From positions 186,001-250,000 of the forward strand of contig NZ_JAGGKQ010000001.1 in NCBI RefSeq assembly GCF_017873815.1: a DNA stretch of 64,000 nucleotides, written 5' to 3'. This document shows positions 9,610 through 19,248 of this stretch, in pieces. How positions within the stretch are numbered: the first letter of the stretch is position 1; each line of letters starts with the position of its first letter. The position numbers were made by a program, and so were the translations under genes. The notes under the pieces are model-generated. The model made no database searches. It saw nothing but the letters and a program-made list of their open reading frames with translations, and was not told where the DNA came from. This stretch comes from Halorubrum alkaliphilum. GTDB lineage: Archaea; Halobacteriota; Halobacteria; Halobacteriales; Haloferacaceae.

Positions 9610-9683
9610 GGGCCGGTAGCTCAGTTAGGGAGAGCGACGGACTCTTAATCCGTCGGTCGCGTGTTCAAATCGCGCCCGGCCCG
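9610..9683 (+). tRNA. tRNA-Lys (anticodon CTT)
   Basis: 74 bases that fold as a cloverleaf. The acceptor arms GGGCCGG and CCGGCCC pair fully. The anticodon loop ACTCTTAAT, closed by a GACGG/CCGTC stem, gives anticodon CTT. The T arm is GCGTG-TTCAAAT-CGCGC, and the discriminator base is G. CCA is not encoded. The last 23 bases are repeated exactly 175 bases downstream (see the repeat at 9836-9858). Confidence 0.95.
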
Positions 9684-9835
9684 TACAGTAAGACGGTGAG
9701 CGATGCGTGGCGTGAACGGAGTGAACGCCACGATGGCGAGCGACGAAGTCGCGAGCAGCGAACCGTCGAACGAACCGGCAGGCACGGTTTGAACGCAGGG
9801 AGGTCGCGCGCAACGCAGTGAGCACGTCCGACCGT

Positions 9836-9858
9836 GTGTTCAAATCGCGCCCGGCCCG
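9836..9858 (+). repeat. direct repeat of the tRNA-Lys 3' end (candidate att remnant)
   Basis: These 23 bases are identical to the 3' end of tRNA-Lys (9661-9683), covering part of the T stem, the T loop, the 3' acceptor strand and the discriminator. Sequence immediately upstream of the two copies differs. Duplicated tRNA 3' ends are the usual scar of tyrosine-recombinase integration at tRNA genes. Only 152 bases separate the copies and they contain no gene, so this is a remnant or an empty site. Confidence 0.75.
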
Positions 9859-9992
9859 CTTTTGTGACGACCAACTTCGCGAAGAGCAAAGCGGTCAGCG
9901 CAGTTTGAATTCTGAATATACCGTTCAATAACACAAGCGCGGTGCGTTCCGGAGAACACAGTTCTTTGAGTCAACCGCTCGAACCGGATGGC

Positions 9993-11090
9993 ATGAACGC
10001 CGCAGTGCTTCGGGAGTACGGCGAACCGCTAGCGCTCCGTGAGGTGCCCGACCCCGAGCCGGACCGGGACGGTGTCGTCGTTCGCGTCGAGGCCTGCGGG
10101 GTCTGCCGCAGCGACTGGCACGCGTGGAAGGGCCACGGCGAGTGGGCGGACGACCGCGTCTCACGGGGGCAGATCCTCGGCCACGAGCCCGCGGGGGAGG
10201 TCGTCGCCGTCGGCGATGGCGTCGAACGCTTCGCCTCCGGCGACCGCGTCGTCGTCCCCTTCTCGCTCGGCGACGGGACCTGTCGGTACTGTCAGCAGGG
10301 GCACGGAAACGTCTGTTCGGACGGCCGGGCGCTCGGGTTCGAGTCCGACGCCCCCGGCGCGTTCGCGGAGCGGGTCGCCGTTCCGAACGCCGACTATAAC
10401 CTCGTCGAGCGGCCCTCTTGGCTCTCCGCGCGCGACGCGGCGGCGCTCGGCTGTCGGTACATGACCGCGTATCACGCGCTCGCGGAGCGTGCCGGACTGA
10501 CCGCCGGCGCGGATCTCGCCGTCCACGGCTGCGGCGGCGTCGGCCTCTCCGCGGTCCAACTCGGTAGCGCGCTCGGGGCGCGCGTGGTCGCGGTCGACGT
10601 CGACGACGACGCGCTCGACTGGGCCGCCTCGCTCGGTGTCGACGAGCGCATCAATCCGCAGTCGATGGAGGCCCACAGCGCTACCGGTGGCGAGAACGAC
10701 GCGTCCGTCCCCGACCGGATCCGAGAACTCACGGACGGCGGGGTCGATGTCTCGGTCGACGCGCTCGGCATCGCCGAGACCTGCCGGAACTCGGTGTGCT
10801 CGGTTCGACCACGGGGCACGCACGTCCAGGTCGGGCTGACGACGGAGGCCGAACGCGGCGAGGTCTCGCTGCCGACGGACCGGATGACGCGGTGGGAGGT
10901 CTCGTTCGTCGGCTCACGCGGGATGCCGCCCACGAACTACGACGCCCTCTTCGATCTCATCGAGACGACCGGGCTCGATCCGGGCGCGCTCGTGAGCCGC
11001 GAACTGGCCCTCTCGGAGGTATCGGATCGGCTCGCGGCAATGGACACCTACGGAGTCGAGGGAATCGAGGTCGTCACCGAGTTCAACTGA
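9993..11090 (+). CDS. zinc-dependent medium-chain alcohol dehydrogenase
   Basis: A 365-residue NAD(P)-dependent dehydrogenase. The GroES-like domain has catalytic zinc ligands C38 (CGVCRSD) and H64-E65 (GHE). The structural zinc lobe reads GDGTCRYCQQGHGNVC with cysteines at 97, 100 and 108; the usual first cysteine is replaced by D94, as in some haloarchaeal members. The cofactor domain has HGCGGVGLSAVQ near residue 175. The ATG at 9993 begins directly at the conserved N terminus. The physiological alcohol or aldehyde cannot be inferred. It stands alone between the tRNA-Lys region and the convergent ASCH-domain gene. Confidence 0.88.
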   Translation: MNAAVLREYGEPLALREVPDPEPDRDGVVVRVEACGVCRSDWHAWKGHGEWADDRVSRGQILGHEPAGEVVAVGDGVERFASGDRVVVPFSLGDGTCRYCQQGHGNVCSDGRALGFESDAPGAFAERVAVPNADYNLVERPSWLSARDAAALGCRYMTAYHALAERAGLTAGADLAVHGCGGVGLSAVQLGSALGARVVAVDVDDDALDWAASLGVDERINPQSMEAHSATGGENDASVPDRIRELTDGGVDVSVDALGIAETCRNSVCSVRPRGTHVQVGLTTEAERGEVSLPTDRMTRWEVSFVGSRGMPPTNYDALFDLIETTGLDPGALVSRELALSEVSDRLAAMDTYGVEGIEVVTEFN

Positions 11091-11192
11091 CCTCCGCAAA
11101 CGTCGCCGGACGACGGTTCAGGACCGACCGAGAGACTGAACTGCTGGGGAACCACTAAGCCGAAGCAGTGGGTCGAAATCGTCGTCCGAAAC

Positions 11193-11510
11193 TCAGTTCA
11201 TCCGCTCGAACCGATGACGCACCACGTCGGCGTCGTCGTCCCACTCGAACTGCCCGCCGTGTGCGCGAACCATTCGCTCCTTGTACGCTTCCAGCGACGG
11301 CGATCCCTCCCGGTTCGCGTCCGCGTCCGTCATGTCGCCGAGGGTTCGGTCGCTCACCTCGGTCAACTCGAAGCGTACCCCGTCGATCTCGAAGGAGTCG
11401 CCCTCCTCTCCGTACTGGTTCCCGCGATGTAGCTGCGTCACGTCGCCGTCGATTGCCGCCTGCTTCACGCGATCGTTCGGGAGCAGGTCAGCCGGATCGT
11501 TCTCGGACAT
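11193..11510 (-). CDS. ASCH-domain-like small protein
   Basis: A 105-residue acidic protein. The middle, with RGNQYGEEGDSFEIDGVRF followed by a TLGDMTDADANREG-type helix and a C-terminal segment like LEAYKERM, matches the ASCH/PUA-like fold, whose members bind RNA or modified nucleotides. No catalytic residue can be assigned. The start at 11510 lies about 26 bases after a clear TATA box (11534-11541), so the message is probably leaderless. It is divergent from pyrB. Confidence 0.7.
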   Translation of the reverse strand: MSENDPADLLPNDRVKQAAIDGDVTQLHRGNQYGEEGDSFEIDGVRFELTEVSDRTLGDMTDADANREGSPSLEAYKERMVRAHGGQFEWDDDADVVRHRFERMN

Positions 11511-11533
11511 ACTCGATCGTTGGTACGCCGTCG

Positions 11534-11541
11534 ACTTATAT
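11534..11541 (-). promoter_or_regulatory. TATA box of the ASCH-domain gene
   Basis: Reading on the minus strand, GGTATATAAGTC lies about 28 bases before the ATG at 11510. This spacing fits a haloarchaeal leaderless promoter. Confidence 0.6.
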
Positions 11542-11707
11542 ACCCGCGCCGACGCCACATATCCCCCGATCCCGCGCCGACGCCGCGTGGACTGCGGGCC
11601 ACTACGGATATCGAAACCCGGTGTGTCGGGCCGATCCACGCCCATGATCAGGGTCGCGTATCCCCGAGCCGAGGGATTCAAGATACTGCCGGTCCCCTTC
11701 TCCGACG

Positions 11708-12661
11708 ATGCGTCAGGACCACCTCATCACCGCGACACAGCTCTCGCGGGATGACATCGAGGCGGTGCTCGACCGGGCGCGCGAGGTCGCTGCCGACCCC
11801 GCGGCGTACGCAAACCGCCACGCGGGGACGGTGCTCGCGCTGTGTTTCTTCGAGCCGAGCACGCGCACCCGAATGAGCTTCGACGCCGCCGCGAAGCGGC
11901 TGGGGATCGACACCATCGACATGGGCGACGTCGACTCCTCGTCGGTGTCGAAAGGGGAATCGCTCGCGGACACCGTCCGCGTCATCGAGGGGTACGCGGA
12001 CGCCCTCGTGCTTCGCCACCCGAGTGAGGGGGCAGCGACGTTGGCCGCGGAGTTCGTCGACGTCCCCGTCATCAACGCCGGTGACGGCGCAGGCCAACAT
12101 CCCTCCCAGACCCTCCTCGATCTCCACACGATCCGAGAGAACCACGGCCTCGACGACCTCACGGTCGGGATAATGGGCGACCTGAAGTACGGTCGGACGG
12201 TCCACTCGCTTGCGGCCGCGCTCACTAACTTCGACGTTCGCCAGCACTTTATCAGCCCGGAGTCGCTTCGGCTTCCGCGGTCGGTTCGGTTCGATCTCCA
12301 CGAGACCGGCGCGCAGGTGCGCGAACACGAGGAGTTGGAAACCGTCCTCGACGAACTCGACGTCCTCTACGTCACCCGGATCCAGAAGGAGCGGTTCCCC
12401 GACGAGAACGAGTACCACCGCGTCGCCGGCGAATACCGGATCGACGCCGAGACGCTCGCGGCTGCCGACGACGACCTGACCGTGATGCACCCGCTGCCAC
12501 GCGTGGACGAGATTGCGCCGGACGTCGACGACACCGACCACGCCCGCTACTTCGAACAAGCACACAACGGGATCCCGGTCCGGATGGCGCTGTTGGACAC
12601 GCTGTTGGGTGGCGACGAGCCGGGTGACGAGGCGACCACGATGGGGGCTGACCATGAGTGA
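11708..12661 (+). CDS. pyrB: aspartate carbamoyltransferase catalytic subunit
   Basis: This subunit joins carbamoyl phosphate and aspartate, the first committed step of pyrimidine synthesis. The 317-residue protein has the carbamoyl-phosphate motif [11 protein letters not shown] (residues ~52-62), a second substrate segment [14 protein letters not shown], and the C-terminal [10 protein letters not shown] loop. It has full family length. The gene overlaps the start of pyrI by 8 bases, so the catalytic and regulatory subunits are co-expressed. Confidence 0.97.
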   Translation: MRQDHLITATQLSRDDIEAVLDRAREVAADPAAYANRHAGTVLALCFFEPSTRTRMSFDAAAKRLGIDTIDMGDVDSSSVSKGESLADTVRVIEGYADALVLRHPSEGAATLAAEFVDVPVINAGDGAGQHPSQTLLDLHTIRENHGLDDLTVGIMGDLKYGRTVHSLAAALTNFDVRQHFISPESLRLPRSVRFDLHETGAQVREHEELETVLDELDVLYVTRIQKERFPDENEYHRVAGEYRIDAETLAAADDDLTVMHPLPRVDEIAPDVDDTDHARYFEQAHNGIPVRMALLDTLLGGDEPGDEATTMGADHE

Positions 12662-13112
12662 ACACGAGCTTCGCGTCTCGAAGATCCGCAACGGCACCGT
12701 CATCGACCACGTCGAGGGGGGCCAAGCGCTCAACGTCCTCGCGATCCTCGGCATCGACGGCTCCGAGGGGCTCGGCGTCTCGATCGGGATGAACGTCCCC
12801 TCGGATCGACTCGGCCGCAAGGACGTTGTCAAGGTCGAGGACCGCGAGCTCTCCCAGTCCGAGGTCGACGTGCTCTCGCTCATCGCGCCCGAGGCGACGA
12901 TCAACATTATCCGCGAGTTCGAGGTCGTCGAGAAGAACCGCGTGACCCGGCCGGAAACCGTCGTCGGCGTGCTCTCGTGCCCGAACAGGAACTGTATCAC
13001 GAACGCCGACGAGCCGGTCGAGACCCGGTTCGACGTGATCGATAGCGGCGTCCGATGTGATTACTGTTCGGCCGTGCTTCGGTCCGACATTGCGGCTCAC
13101 ATCGACGTGTGA
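12654..13112 (+). CDS. pyrI: aspartate carbamoyltransferase regulatory subunit
   Basis: A 152-residue subunit that binds nucleotide effectors and holds the ATCase holoenzyme together. The N-terminal allosteric domain begins [14 protein letters not shown]. The C-terminal zinc domain has all four cysteines: C109, C114, C135 and C138. The chosen ATG at 12654 overlaps pyrB and gives the standard N terminus; the open frame runs further upstream inside pyrB only as a shadow. Confidence 0.97.
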   Translation: MSEHELRVSKIRNGTVIDHVEGGQALNVLAILGIDGSEGLGVSIGMNVPSDRLGRKDVVKVEDRELSQSEVDVLSLIAPEATINIIREFEVVEKNRVTRPETVVGVLSCPNRNCITNADEPVETRFDVIDSGVRCDYCSAVLRSDIAAHIDV

Positions 13113-13228
13113 CATCGCCTTCCACGTACGCGTGGTCGATCGGAACGACCCCCTCTGACTCGATGGTTCCGCCCGCGCCGCGCCGATAGTTTTTAGCGGT
13201 GCCCGATCGAACGGATACGTGACACGTC

Positions 13229-13324
13229 ATGAGCAAGAAAGTCAAACTCCTCCTCGTGTTGTCGCTCGTCGTCCTCGCGTACTTCCTCTTCGCCGGCGAT
13301 AAGGAGCCGGTCGAAGTCGAGTAA
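13229..13324 (+). CDS. 31-residue single-pass membrane peptide
   Basis: A small gene encoding a peptide that starts MSKKVK, has one hydrophobic helix (residues ~7-22) and ends in the charged tail GDKEPVEVE before a TAA stop. A T-rich promoter-like stretch (GATAGTTTTTAG, ~13184-13195) lies about 35 bases upstream. The basic N terminus, single helix and acidic tail look like a real membrane peptide, and the gene fills the space between pyrI and the next gene. I do not recognise a family with certainty, and no function can be inferred. Confidence 0.55.
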   Translation: MSKKVKLLLVLSLVVLAYFLFAGDKEPVEVE

Positions 13325-13389
13325 CGCACCGGACGTGAAAAGCGGGCGAGAGCCCGCCGTTTTTACCCGTCAACCGCGTAGCGACTGCC

Positions 13390-14250
13390 ATGTACGGGGT
13401 CGTCACGCGGAACGCCGACGAGGTAGACATGGAGCCGTTCGATCTGGGCTTCTACGAGGTGAAGGACGTCACCGGTCGAGCGGCCGCGCCGCTGTCGAAC
13501 GCCATCAACATGGTGTCGTGTTTCGGCGACAACGCGGCCGCGAGCGAGAATCCCGATCTGGTGCCGGTTGACGAGCGCGGCGAGCCGGCAACCCGCGACC
13601 GCGACTACTTCGACTGGGCGTACGTCTGCCCGACCCATCCCGAGTACCGCGAGGGACTCATGGAGATCATCGAGGACTGTGCCGCCGAGAGTGGCGACGT
13701 CCGCCTCGACGACGTTGGCTTCCCGCGGGAGGGGTTCTGTCGCTGCGACCGCTGTGAGCGGCTGTTTGCCGAGAGCGACCACGACGACTGGTCGGACTGG
13801 CGCGCTTCGGTGATCACCGAGTTCGTCGCGGACGCGGCCGACCGGATCCCCGGCCGGACGCTGCTCACGCTGTATCCCGACCCGTATCCGGACCACCTCC
13901 GTAAGCGGGCGGGCCTCGATCTCGACGCGCTGACTGCTCACGTCGACGAGTTCGTCATCCCCGTCTATGACCTCCACTACGCGACGACCTACTGGCTCGA
14001 ATCGATCGCCCGCGGCTTCCGCTCCCGGCTCGGTGGCGACTACGACCTTCACGGCGCGCCCCCGGAGACCCCCTTCTCGATCGAGCTGTACGCCGTGGAC
14101 GTCGACATCGAGGAGCTGATCAACGCGGCCGAGGTCGCGGAGACGTACGCCAAGGACGTGTTCTTCGGCTACGACGCCAGCAACGCCGCGGCCGCGCTCC
14201 GTCGGAAAGACGCCGACACGCGCGAGGGCGAGGTCCATCGGCCGGAGTGA
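13390..14250 (+). CDS. conserved protein resembling a TIM-barrel glycosidase
   Basis: A 286-residue soluble protein. Segments such as CPTHPEYREGLMEII, VRLDDVGFPREGFC and ELYAVDVDIEELI look like barrel strands of glycoside-hydrolase-like proteins, in which a strand-end Asp or Glu is catalytic. A CRCDRCERLF motif near residues 117-126 suggests a metal or structural CxxC site. No named family is recognised. The ATG at 13390 is the first in frame. It is followed by a long repeat-filled intergenic region. Confidence 0.65.
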   Translation: MYGVVTRNADEVDMEPFDLGFYEVKDVTGRAAAPLSNAINMVSCFGDNAAASENPDLVPVDERGEPATRDRDYFDWAYVCPTHPEYREGLMEIIEDCAAESGDVRLDDVGFPREGFCRCDRCERLFAESDHDDWSDWRASVITEFVADAADRIPGRTLLTLYPDPYPDHLRKRAGLDLDALTAHVDEFVIPVYDLHYATTYWLESIARGFRSRLGGDYDLHGAPPETPFSIELYAVDVDIEELINAAEVAETYAKDVFFGYDASNAAAALRRKDADTREGEVHRPE

Positions 14251-14399
14251 GCGGCGTGAACGAGGGTTTATATACTGACGTCGTCGAGTCCAACGTGACC
14301 GGCCGCCGGTGTGTGACACACCCGTCGTTTCGCGCTCCGCGCGGGGCGGCGGCCTTTCAACGTCCTCACCGTAGCGGCGGTCGTTCTACACTCACCAGC
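14251..14399 (+). other. intergenic DNA with an orphan TATA box
   Basis: A TTTATATAC sequence at about 14268-14276 looks like a strong TATA box facing right, but no convincing gene follows. A 40-codon frame starting at a GTG near 14297 has no coding character. A small RNA or a dead promoter is possible. The DNA then runs into repeat copy A. Confidence 0.3.
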
Positions 14400-15190
14400 C
14401 GACGGCCCGTCGCGTGAAGGTGCTATGTGGCTTTTCCGAGACCTCCAACAGGTAACATTTGTCACCCCGATCGCTCAGTACAGATACGGTAGTGAGTGAT
14501 ACCGAGAGTAGATCGCTCACATCGGCAGCGACGTGATCGTATTTAAATGGACTGTGAACAGCTGCGACGACCATATATAAATGGACAATGCGGTGGCGCG
14601 CCCCGGTGAACGCCGCGGCGCGGCGCTCACCGACGGTGTGAGGTCGCCGGCGCTCCGCGCCGGCTGCCAGAGAATCTTCGATTCTCGCTGGAGCCCGGAA
14701 CGGCGCTTTAAGTGCCGTTCCGGCGAGGCTGGGGAGGCGTGAGGTGCGGTTGCGGTACGGGGTGGGACTCAAAGGGGCAGCCTGCTCCGGGACGACGGGC
14801 GTTCACGAGAGCGCCGCTCTCGTGAGCCGATCAGAACGCGGCGCGTTCTGATGACGACGCAAGCACTCAAAACGGCGAGCATAGTGAGCCCTTTTGAGCG
14901 CGCAGCGAGCCCCTCGACCGGAGCAGGCTGGGGCTTTAGAGGGCTCCACCGTCGATTCGTCGCCAACCGTTTATAAACGAGCAGCTGGAGATGTGGAAGC
15001 GGTCACCACAGCACTACCTACTTATAAACCGCCGCCAGCAACCTCACTCGTCCACTTATAAACACTCACTCCAACGTATTGCGAGACCCACTCCCGATAT
15101 CGATCAACGAACGGTCATCAGCTACTGACCGTTTCAGGCGGGAATACGTCCGAAGATACTACTCTAACGGAGTCGTTCGTTTATAAACAA
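14400..15190 (-). repeat. long intergenic repeat, copy A (hairpin-rich)
   Basis: This copy reads on the minus strand. From its 5' side it has four TTATAAAC boxes (about 15178, 15055, 15021 and 14968), then a variant of the CCTCCAAAGCCCC core (14930-14943). An array of short hairpins follows, mixed with the conserved segments CTGCCCCTTTGAGTCCCACC (14760-14780) and GCACCTCACGCCTCCCCA (14730-14747). Next comes the TCCATTTATATATGGT palindrome (14570-14585) and a TTTAAATACG tail. Copies B (39950-40580) and C (57690-58105) share the same order. No protein-coding frame is preserved. Confidence 0.75.
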
Positions 15191-15195
15191 CTCCC

Positions 15196-15939
15196 CTAGT
15201 GAACCGTGCGGTCGTCGTCCGTGTCGATCTCCTCGATCGGGTCGGCGTTTCCGAACGCCGGATCGGGTCCGTCACCGGGGGCTGCCCATTCGACCGCGTT
15301 TCTGAGGACCTGCTGGACGGCTTCGTCGTGGTAGATCGGGTACGTCTCGTGGCCGGGACGGAAGTAGAACACGTTGCCGCTCCCGCGGCGGTAACAACAG
15401 CCCGAGCGGAAGATCTCTCCGCCCTCGAACCAGGAGCTGAACACGAGCGTGTCGGGTGCGGGAACATCGAACCGTTCGCCGTACATCTCGGTCTCCGGGA
15501 GCTCGACGTACTCACCGAGCCCGTCAGCGATCGGGTGCCCCGGCTCGACGACCCACAGCCGCTCCCTCTCGGCGGCCTCGCGCCACTTGAGCGAACAGCT
15601 GGTCCCCATGAGCCGTTTAAATATCTTCGAGTAGTGCGCCGAGTGGAGCGCGATGAACCCCGTTCCGTCGAGAACGCGGTCGTGGACGCGCTCGACGACC
15701 TCGTCGCGTACCTCGTCGTGGGCGGCGTGGCCCCACCACAACAGGACGTCGGTGTCGTCGAGAACTGACTCCGTGAGCCCGTGGTCAGGGCCCTCGTCGA
15801 GGGTCGCCGTCCGGATGTCGTGGCCCGCCTCCGCGACGGCGTCCGCAACGACGGCGTGGATCCCGTCGGGGTACACCTCGGCGACGACGTCGCTCTCGCG
15901 TTCGTGGCGGAACTCGTTCCAGACCGTGACACGTACCAT
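15196..15939 (-). CDS. ThuA-domain (trehalose-utilisation-like) protein
   Basis: A 247-residue soluble protein of the ThuA family, which has a glutamine-amidotransferase-like fold. Recognisable segments are VWNEFRHE at the start, [29 protein letters not shown], and the cluster around [16 protein letters not shown] followed by [10 protein letters not shown]. The family is linked to trehalose and other sugar use, but its reaction is not established. The ATG at 15939 is preferred because it begins at the conserved VRVTVWNE. No sugar genes are adjacent. Confidence 0.85.
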   Translation of the reverse strand: MVRVTVWNEFRHERESDVVAEVYPDGIHAVVADAVAEAGHDIRTATLDEGPDHGLTESVLDDTDVLLWWGHAAHDEVRDEVVERVHDRVLDGTGFIALHSAHYSKIFKRLMGTSCSLKWREAAERERLWVVEPGHPIADGLGEYVELPETEMYGERFDVPAPDTLVFSSWFEGGEIFRSGCCYRRGSGNVFYFRPGHETYPIYHDEAVQQVLRNAVEWAAPGDGPDPAFGNADPIEEIDTDDDRTVH

Positions 15940-16006
15940 TCGGTCGATGTCCGTGCGCACCGACTTGTAAACCGGTGTCCCGGGCTGTGTGTAGCCGCTC
16001 CCGCTC

Positions 16007-16459
16007 CTAGCCCGAGAACTCGGCCTCGCTCACGCGGACGACGAGCGTCTCGTCGACGTCCCGCAGATCGTACTCAGGCGTCCGCCCCTGTATCCGTCGG
16101 ACGAACATCGGCTCGACGGGCTCGCCGTCGACGAGGCCGAACACTTTTAAACGCTGATCGGTCTCCTCCGGCGGGACCGCGCCGTCACGGACCGCCCGTG
16201 CGAGGTCGCGGGAGAGCCACTCCTCGCGGGAAACCGAGGGCTCCAACACCAACGTCTCGTCGACGAAGCGCACGAGATACCAGTTGAGGTCGTTTAATAA
16301 TGAGACGGCCGCGCCGAGGCTCACGGTGTCGACGGCGACGCTGTTCTCGAACGGCTCCTCGATGTCGTACGTTGCTAGCGCATCACGTGCGGTCTCCCGA
16401 GACAGGAGCTCGTACGAGAGGCTGACGTCCGGATCGCCGAGGAGACACACCCGCGTCAC
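16007..16459 (-). CDS. small conserved haloarchaeal protein (DUF5804-like)
   Basis: A 150-residue acidic protein starting at GTG with [20 protein letters not shown] recognise it as similar to the haloarchaeal DUF5804 group, but no function is known and no catalytic motif is visible. The GTG at 16459 gives the usual N terminus; a TTG nine codons upstream is a weaker alternative. It is followed by the ThuA gene on the same strand after 67 bases. Confidence 0.65.
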   Translation of the reverse strand: MTRVCLLGDPDVSLSYELLSRETARDALATYDIEEPFENSVAVDTVSLGAAVSLLNDLNWYLVRFVDETLVLEPSVSREEWLSRDLARAVRDGAVPPEETDQRLKVFGLVDGEPVEPMFVRRIQGRTPEYDLRDVDETLVVRVSEAEFSG

Positions 16460-16557
16460 GGTCGAACGGTCGCGGCCAGCTCTCAAATCGGTTGTGGTCC
16501 GGTCGGCTCGACTCCGACCCGGGCGGACCGGGGGCGGACCGGTCGCCGCGCCACCAG

Positions 16558-17760
16558 TTAAAACGTCGAGACGTCGCCGTCGATGACGCGGCGGGTAACG
16601 CCAGTCACGTCGTCGAGTTCGGCATCGACGATGGCGACGACCTCGTCCTCGATGTCCGCGAGTTCGACCCCGTCGTCGGTGACGATCTGCGCGTCGGCGA
16701 CGTGGGGTTCGTCGATCGGGCGGCCGATCTGCGAGAGCAGGCGGATCTGGAGGTCCCGGATACCGTCGACTTCCTCAGTGACGGTCTCGGCGATGTGCGT
16801 CGACAGCAGGTTGTAGATCTTCCCGATGTGGTTGACGGGGTTCTTTCCGGAGGTCGCCTCCATCGACATGGGGCGATTGGGCGTTATCAGCCCGTTTGCC
16901 CGGTTGCCGCGGCCGACGGAGCCGTCGTCACCCTGCTCGGCGGAGGTGCCCGTCACGGTGAGGTAGATCGAACCCTCCTCGTAGTCGTCGGCGGTGTTGA
17001 CGTCAACGTTGACCTCCCGGTCCGTGTGGCGCTCGGCGAGTTCGGTCACGAACTCGCGGACGTCGGTCACGGCGTCGTCGTACTCGTCGAGGTCGTCGAC
17101 GTAGCGATCGACCATCGCGGCGGCAACGGTAATGTCGATCCGGTCGCCCTCGCGTTTCCCCATCACCTTCACGTCGGGGCCGAGTTCGGGATGGTCCTCG
17201 TAGTAGGTCGTGTTGAGCTCGCGTTCGGCCTCGTGAACGATCGTTTCCGTCTCCGTGAGCGGGGCGTGGCCGACGCCGAAGGAGGTGTCGTTGGCCATCG
17301 GGACCTCCTGTGTCTCCTCGCCGAAGACATCTTGGAGGTCGCCGGAGCCCTCGCCGAGTTTGACGTCGACGACGACATCGGTGCCATACTCCAGTTCGGG
17401 AACCGCCTCCGCCAGGTACTCGCGAGCCGCCGCCAGTGCGGTCGAGTCGACGGGGAGCTGCTCGTCCTCGTACTCCTTCGTGGCGCGACCGACGATGAGG
17501 ATGTAGATGGGCTCAACGACCTCGCCGCCGCCGAACGCCGGAGCCGCGCGTCCCGCAACCAACTGCGTCTCGTCGGTGTTGTAGTGGAGCACCTTTCCGA
17601 CCCGATCGAGGTAGAGCTGCGAGAGCGCCCGTGACACCGACTCCGCAAGACCGTCGCTGATGGAATCCGGGTGTCCGATACCCTTTCGCTCGACGATCTC
17701 AACCTCCTGATCCTCGACCGCTTGGCGGTCGAGGCGACTGACCTGAATGTTCCGATCCAT
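16558..17760 (-). CDS. mat: S-adenosylmethionine synthetase, archaeal type
   Basis: A 400-residue enzyme that makes S-adenosylmethionine from ATP and methionine. It belongs to the archaeal MAT family (COG1812), with the N-terminal [14 protein letters not shown] motif, a [19 protein letters not shown] segment typical of the family, and the [13 protein letters not shown] motif. Full family length. The ATG at 17760 is preferred to one six codons earlier because it starts at the conserved NIQV. A TATA-like AAGTTATAC sequence lies upstream at about 17785-17795. Confidence 0.95.
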   Translation of the reverse strand: MDRNIQVSRLDRQAVEDQEVEIVERKGIGHPDSISDGLAESVSRALSQLYLDRVGKVLHYNTDETQLVAGRAAPAFGGGEVVEPIYILIVGRATKEYEDEQLPVDSTALAAAREYLAEAVPELEYGTDVVVDVKLGEGSGDLQDVFGEETQEVPMANDTSFGVGHAPLTETETIVHEAERELNTTYYEDHPELGPDVKVMGKREGDRIDITVAAAMVDRYVDDLDEYDDAVTDVREFVTELAERHTDREVNVDVNTADDYEEGSIYLTVTGTSAEQGDDGSVGRGNRANGLITPNRPMSMEATSGKNPVNHIGKIYNLLSTHIAETVTEEVDGIRDLQIRLLSQIGRPIDEPHVADAQIVTDDGVELADIEDEVVAIVDAELDDVTGVTRRVIDGDVSTF

Positions 17761-17864
17761 TAGGTCGCCGTACTCCACCGGTAGCAGTATAACTTACGGA
17801 AACCTCCTGCGACCAGATAATGTTTCACAGTTATCTCCCGGCGAATATTGTCCTATCAGGGCAC

Positions 17865-18986
17865 TCACTGTACCGCGTCGTACGCGTTTGCCATGATCGA
17901 GATCGCCTCCCGCAAGTCGTCCTCGTCGGTCGCATAGGAGATCCGGGCGGATCCGCGTCCGTGCTCGCCGAACGCCTCGCCGGGGACGACGATCACGCCG
18001 CGGTCGAGACACTCGTCGACGAACCCCTCGGGGACTCGCGGCATCGCGTAGAACGCTCCTTTCGGCGTCGGGCAGTCGATCCCGGCGTCGGCGAGTCCGT
18101 CGAGAAGAATGTCGCGTCGGCGCTCGAAGGAGTCTGTCATCGCCTCGACGACGCCGCGATCTCCTCGGAGCGCCGCCTCGGCAGCGTACTGCGCCGGGGC
18201 GGACGCACAGGCCTGCGCGTATTGGTGTACCCGGAGCATCCGGTCGACGCGTTCGGCGGAGCCGTACACCCAGCCGAGCCGCCAGCCCGTCATCGAGAAC
18301 AGCTTGGACGCGGAGTTGACGACGACGACGTTCTCGCTCTCGGCGTACTCGATCGGGGAGTGATGGTTCCCCTCGAATACCGTGTACTCGTACACCTCGT
18401 CGGAGACGCAGAGCACGTCGTGTTCGTCCGCGATCCGAGCGAACTCGCGGACATCAGACTCGGCGGAGACCGCGCCGGTCGGGTTACCCGGAGAGTTGAC
18501 GACGAACGCGGCCGTGTCATCGGTTATCGCCGCCTCGATCGCGGTGGGGTCCAACGTGAGGTCGTCGCGAAGCGGTACGGGCACCGGCTCGCCGCCCGCG
18601 AGCTTCGTCAGGGCGTCGTAGGAGACGAACCCGGGATCCGGAACGATAACCTCCTCGCCGGCGCTCACGTGTGCTTCCAACGCGATGTGGAGCGCCTCGC
18701 TCCCGCCCGCGGTGGCGATGACGTTCGCCGGATCGAGGTCGATCCCCTGATCGGTTCGGTGTTTTTCGGCGATCGCCTCCCGCAGGGACGCGATCCCCTT
18801 GTTTTCGGTGTAGGCGTCAGCCAAGCCGTCCTCGATGGCGTCGACCGCGGCCGCACGTGCGTGTTCCGGCGTCGGGAAGTCGGGCTGGCCGATGCCCAGA
18901 TTGATCGCGTCCTCGCCGGCCGCCTCGAACACCTCACGGATCCCGCTTATCGACACCCGCTCCACTCTATCGGAGAACTTCGGCAT
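17865..18986 (-). CDS. class I/II pyridoxal-phosphate aminotransferase
   Basis: A 373-residue aminotransferase of the aspartate/alanine/aromatic fold type I family. The substrate loop is NSPGNPTG (164-171), SDEVYE supplies the Asp that contacts the PLP ring nitrogen (D196), and SASK supplies the Schiff-base lysine K228. The ATG at 18986 starts at the conserved FSDRV. Substrate range cannot be decided from sequence: aspartate, alanine or aromatic amino acids are all possible. It lies upstream of mat on the same strand, 104 bases apart. Confidence 0.9.
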   Translation of the reverse strand: MPKFSDRVERVSISGIREVFEAAGEDAINLGIGQPDFPTPEHARAAAVDAIEDGLADAYTENKGIASLREAIAEKHRTDQGIDLDPANVIATAGGSEALHIALEAHVSAGEEVIVPDPGFVSYDALTKLAGGEPVPVPLRDDLTLDPTAIEAAITDDTAAFVVNSPGNPTGAVSAESDVREFARIADEHDVLCVSDEVYEYTVFEGNHHSPIEYAESENVVVVNSASKLFSMTGWRLGWVYGSAERVDRMLRVHQYAQACASAPAQYAAEAALRGDRGVVEAMTDSFERRRDILLDGLADAGIDCPTPKGAFYAMPRVPEGFVDECLDRGVIVVPGEAFGEHGRGSARISYATDEDDLREAISIMANAYDAVQ

Positions 18987-19163
18987 GACTCGGAGAGGGG
19001 TCCGACCGGAGTTAGTTCTTGTCACGTGGAGCGGCTGCCCGCCCGGACACGTGCCGCGGGCAACGAACCGGCCGCTGGAAGGTCAGCGTTCGAAAGGAAT
19101 TGTGCGTGGGTGCTGTCGTAGAGACAACACCGTGCATCGGTGTGGCGGGTGTGCCGCCTGCGA

Positions 19164-19248
19164 TGCGTGGGACCGGATTTGAACCGGCGGACCTCTACAG
19201 GACAGCGCCCTCAACGCTGCGCCGTTGGCCTGGCTTGGCTACCCACGC
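19164..19248 (-). tRNA. tRNA-Leu (anticodon GAG)
   Basis: 85 bases on the minus strand. The acceptor strands GCGTGGG and CCCACGC pair. The anticodon stem CAGCG/CGCTG encloses TTGAGGG, giving GAG. The long variable arm (TCCTGTAGAGGTCC region) and the GGTTCAAATCC T arm fit a class II leucine tRNA. CCA is not encoded. Confidence 0.95.

Noticed and set aside
17761-17864. Possible SAM-type riboswitch upstream of mat
   Set aside because: The region is about 100 bases, shows no recognisable conserved core, and is adequately explained by a promoter and the end of the aminotransferase gene.
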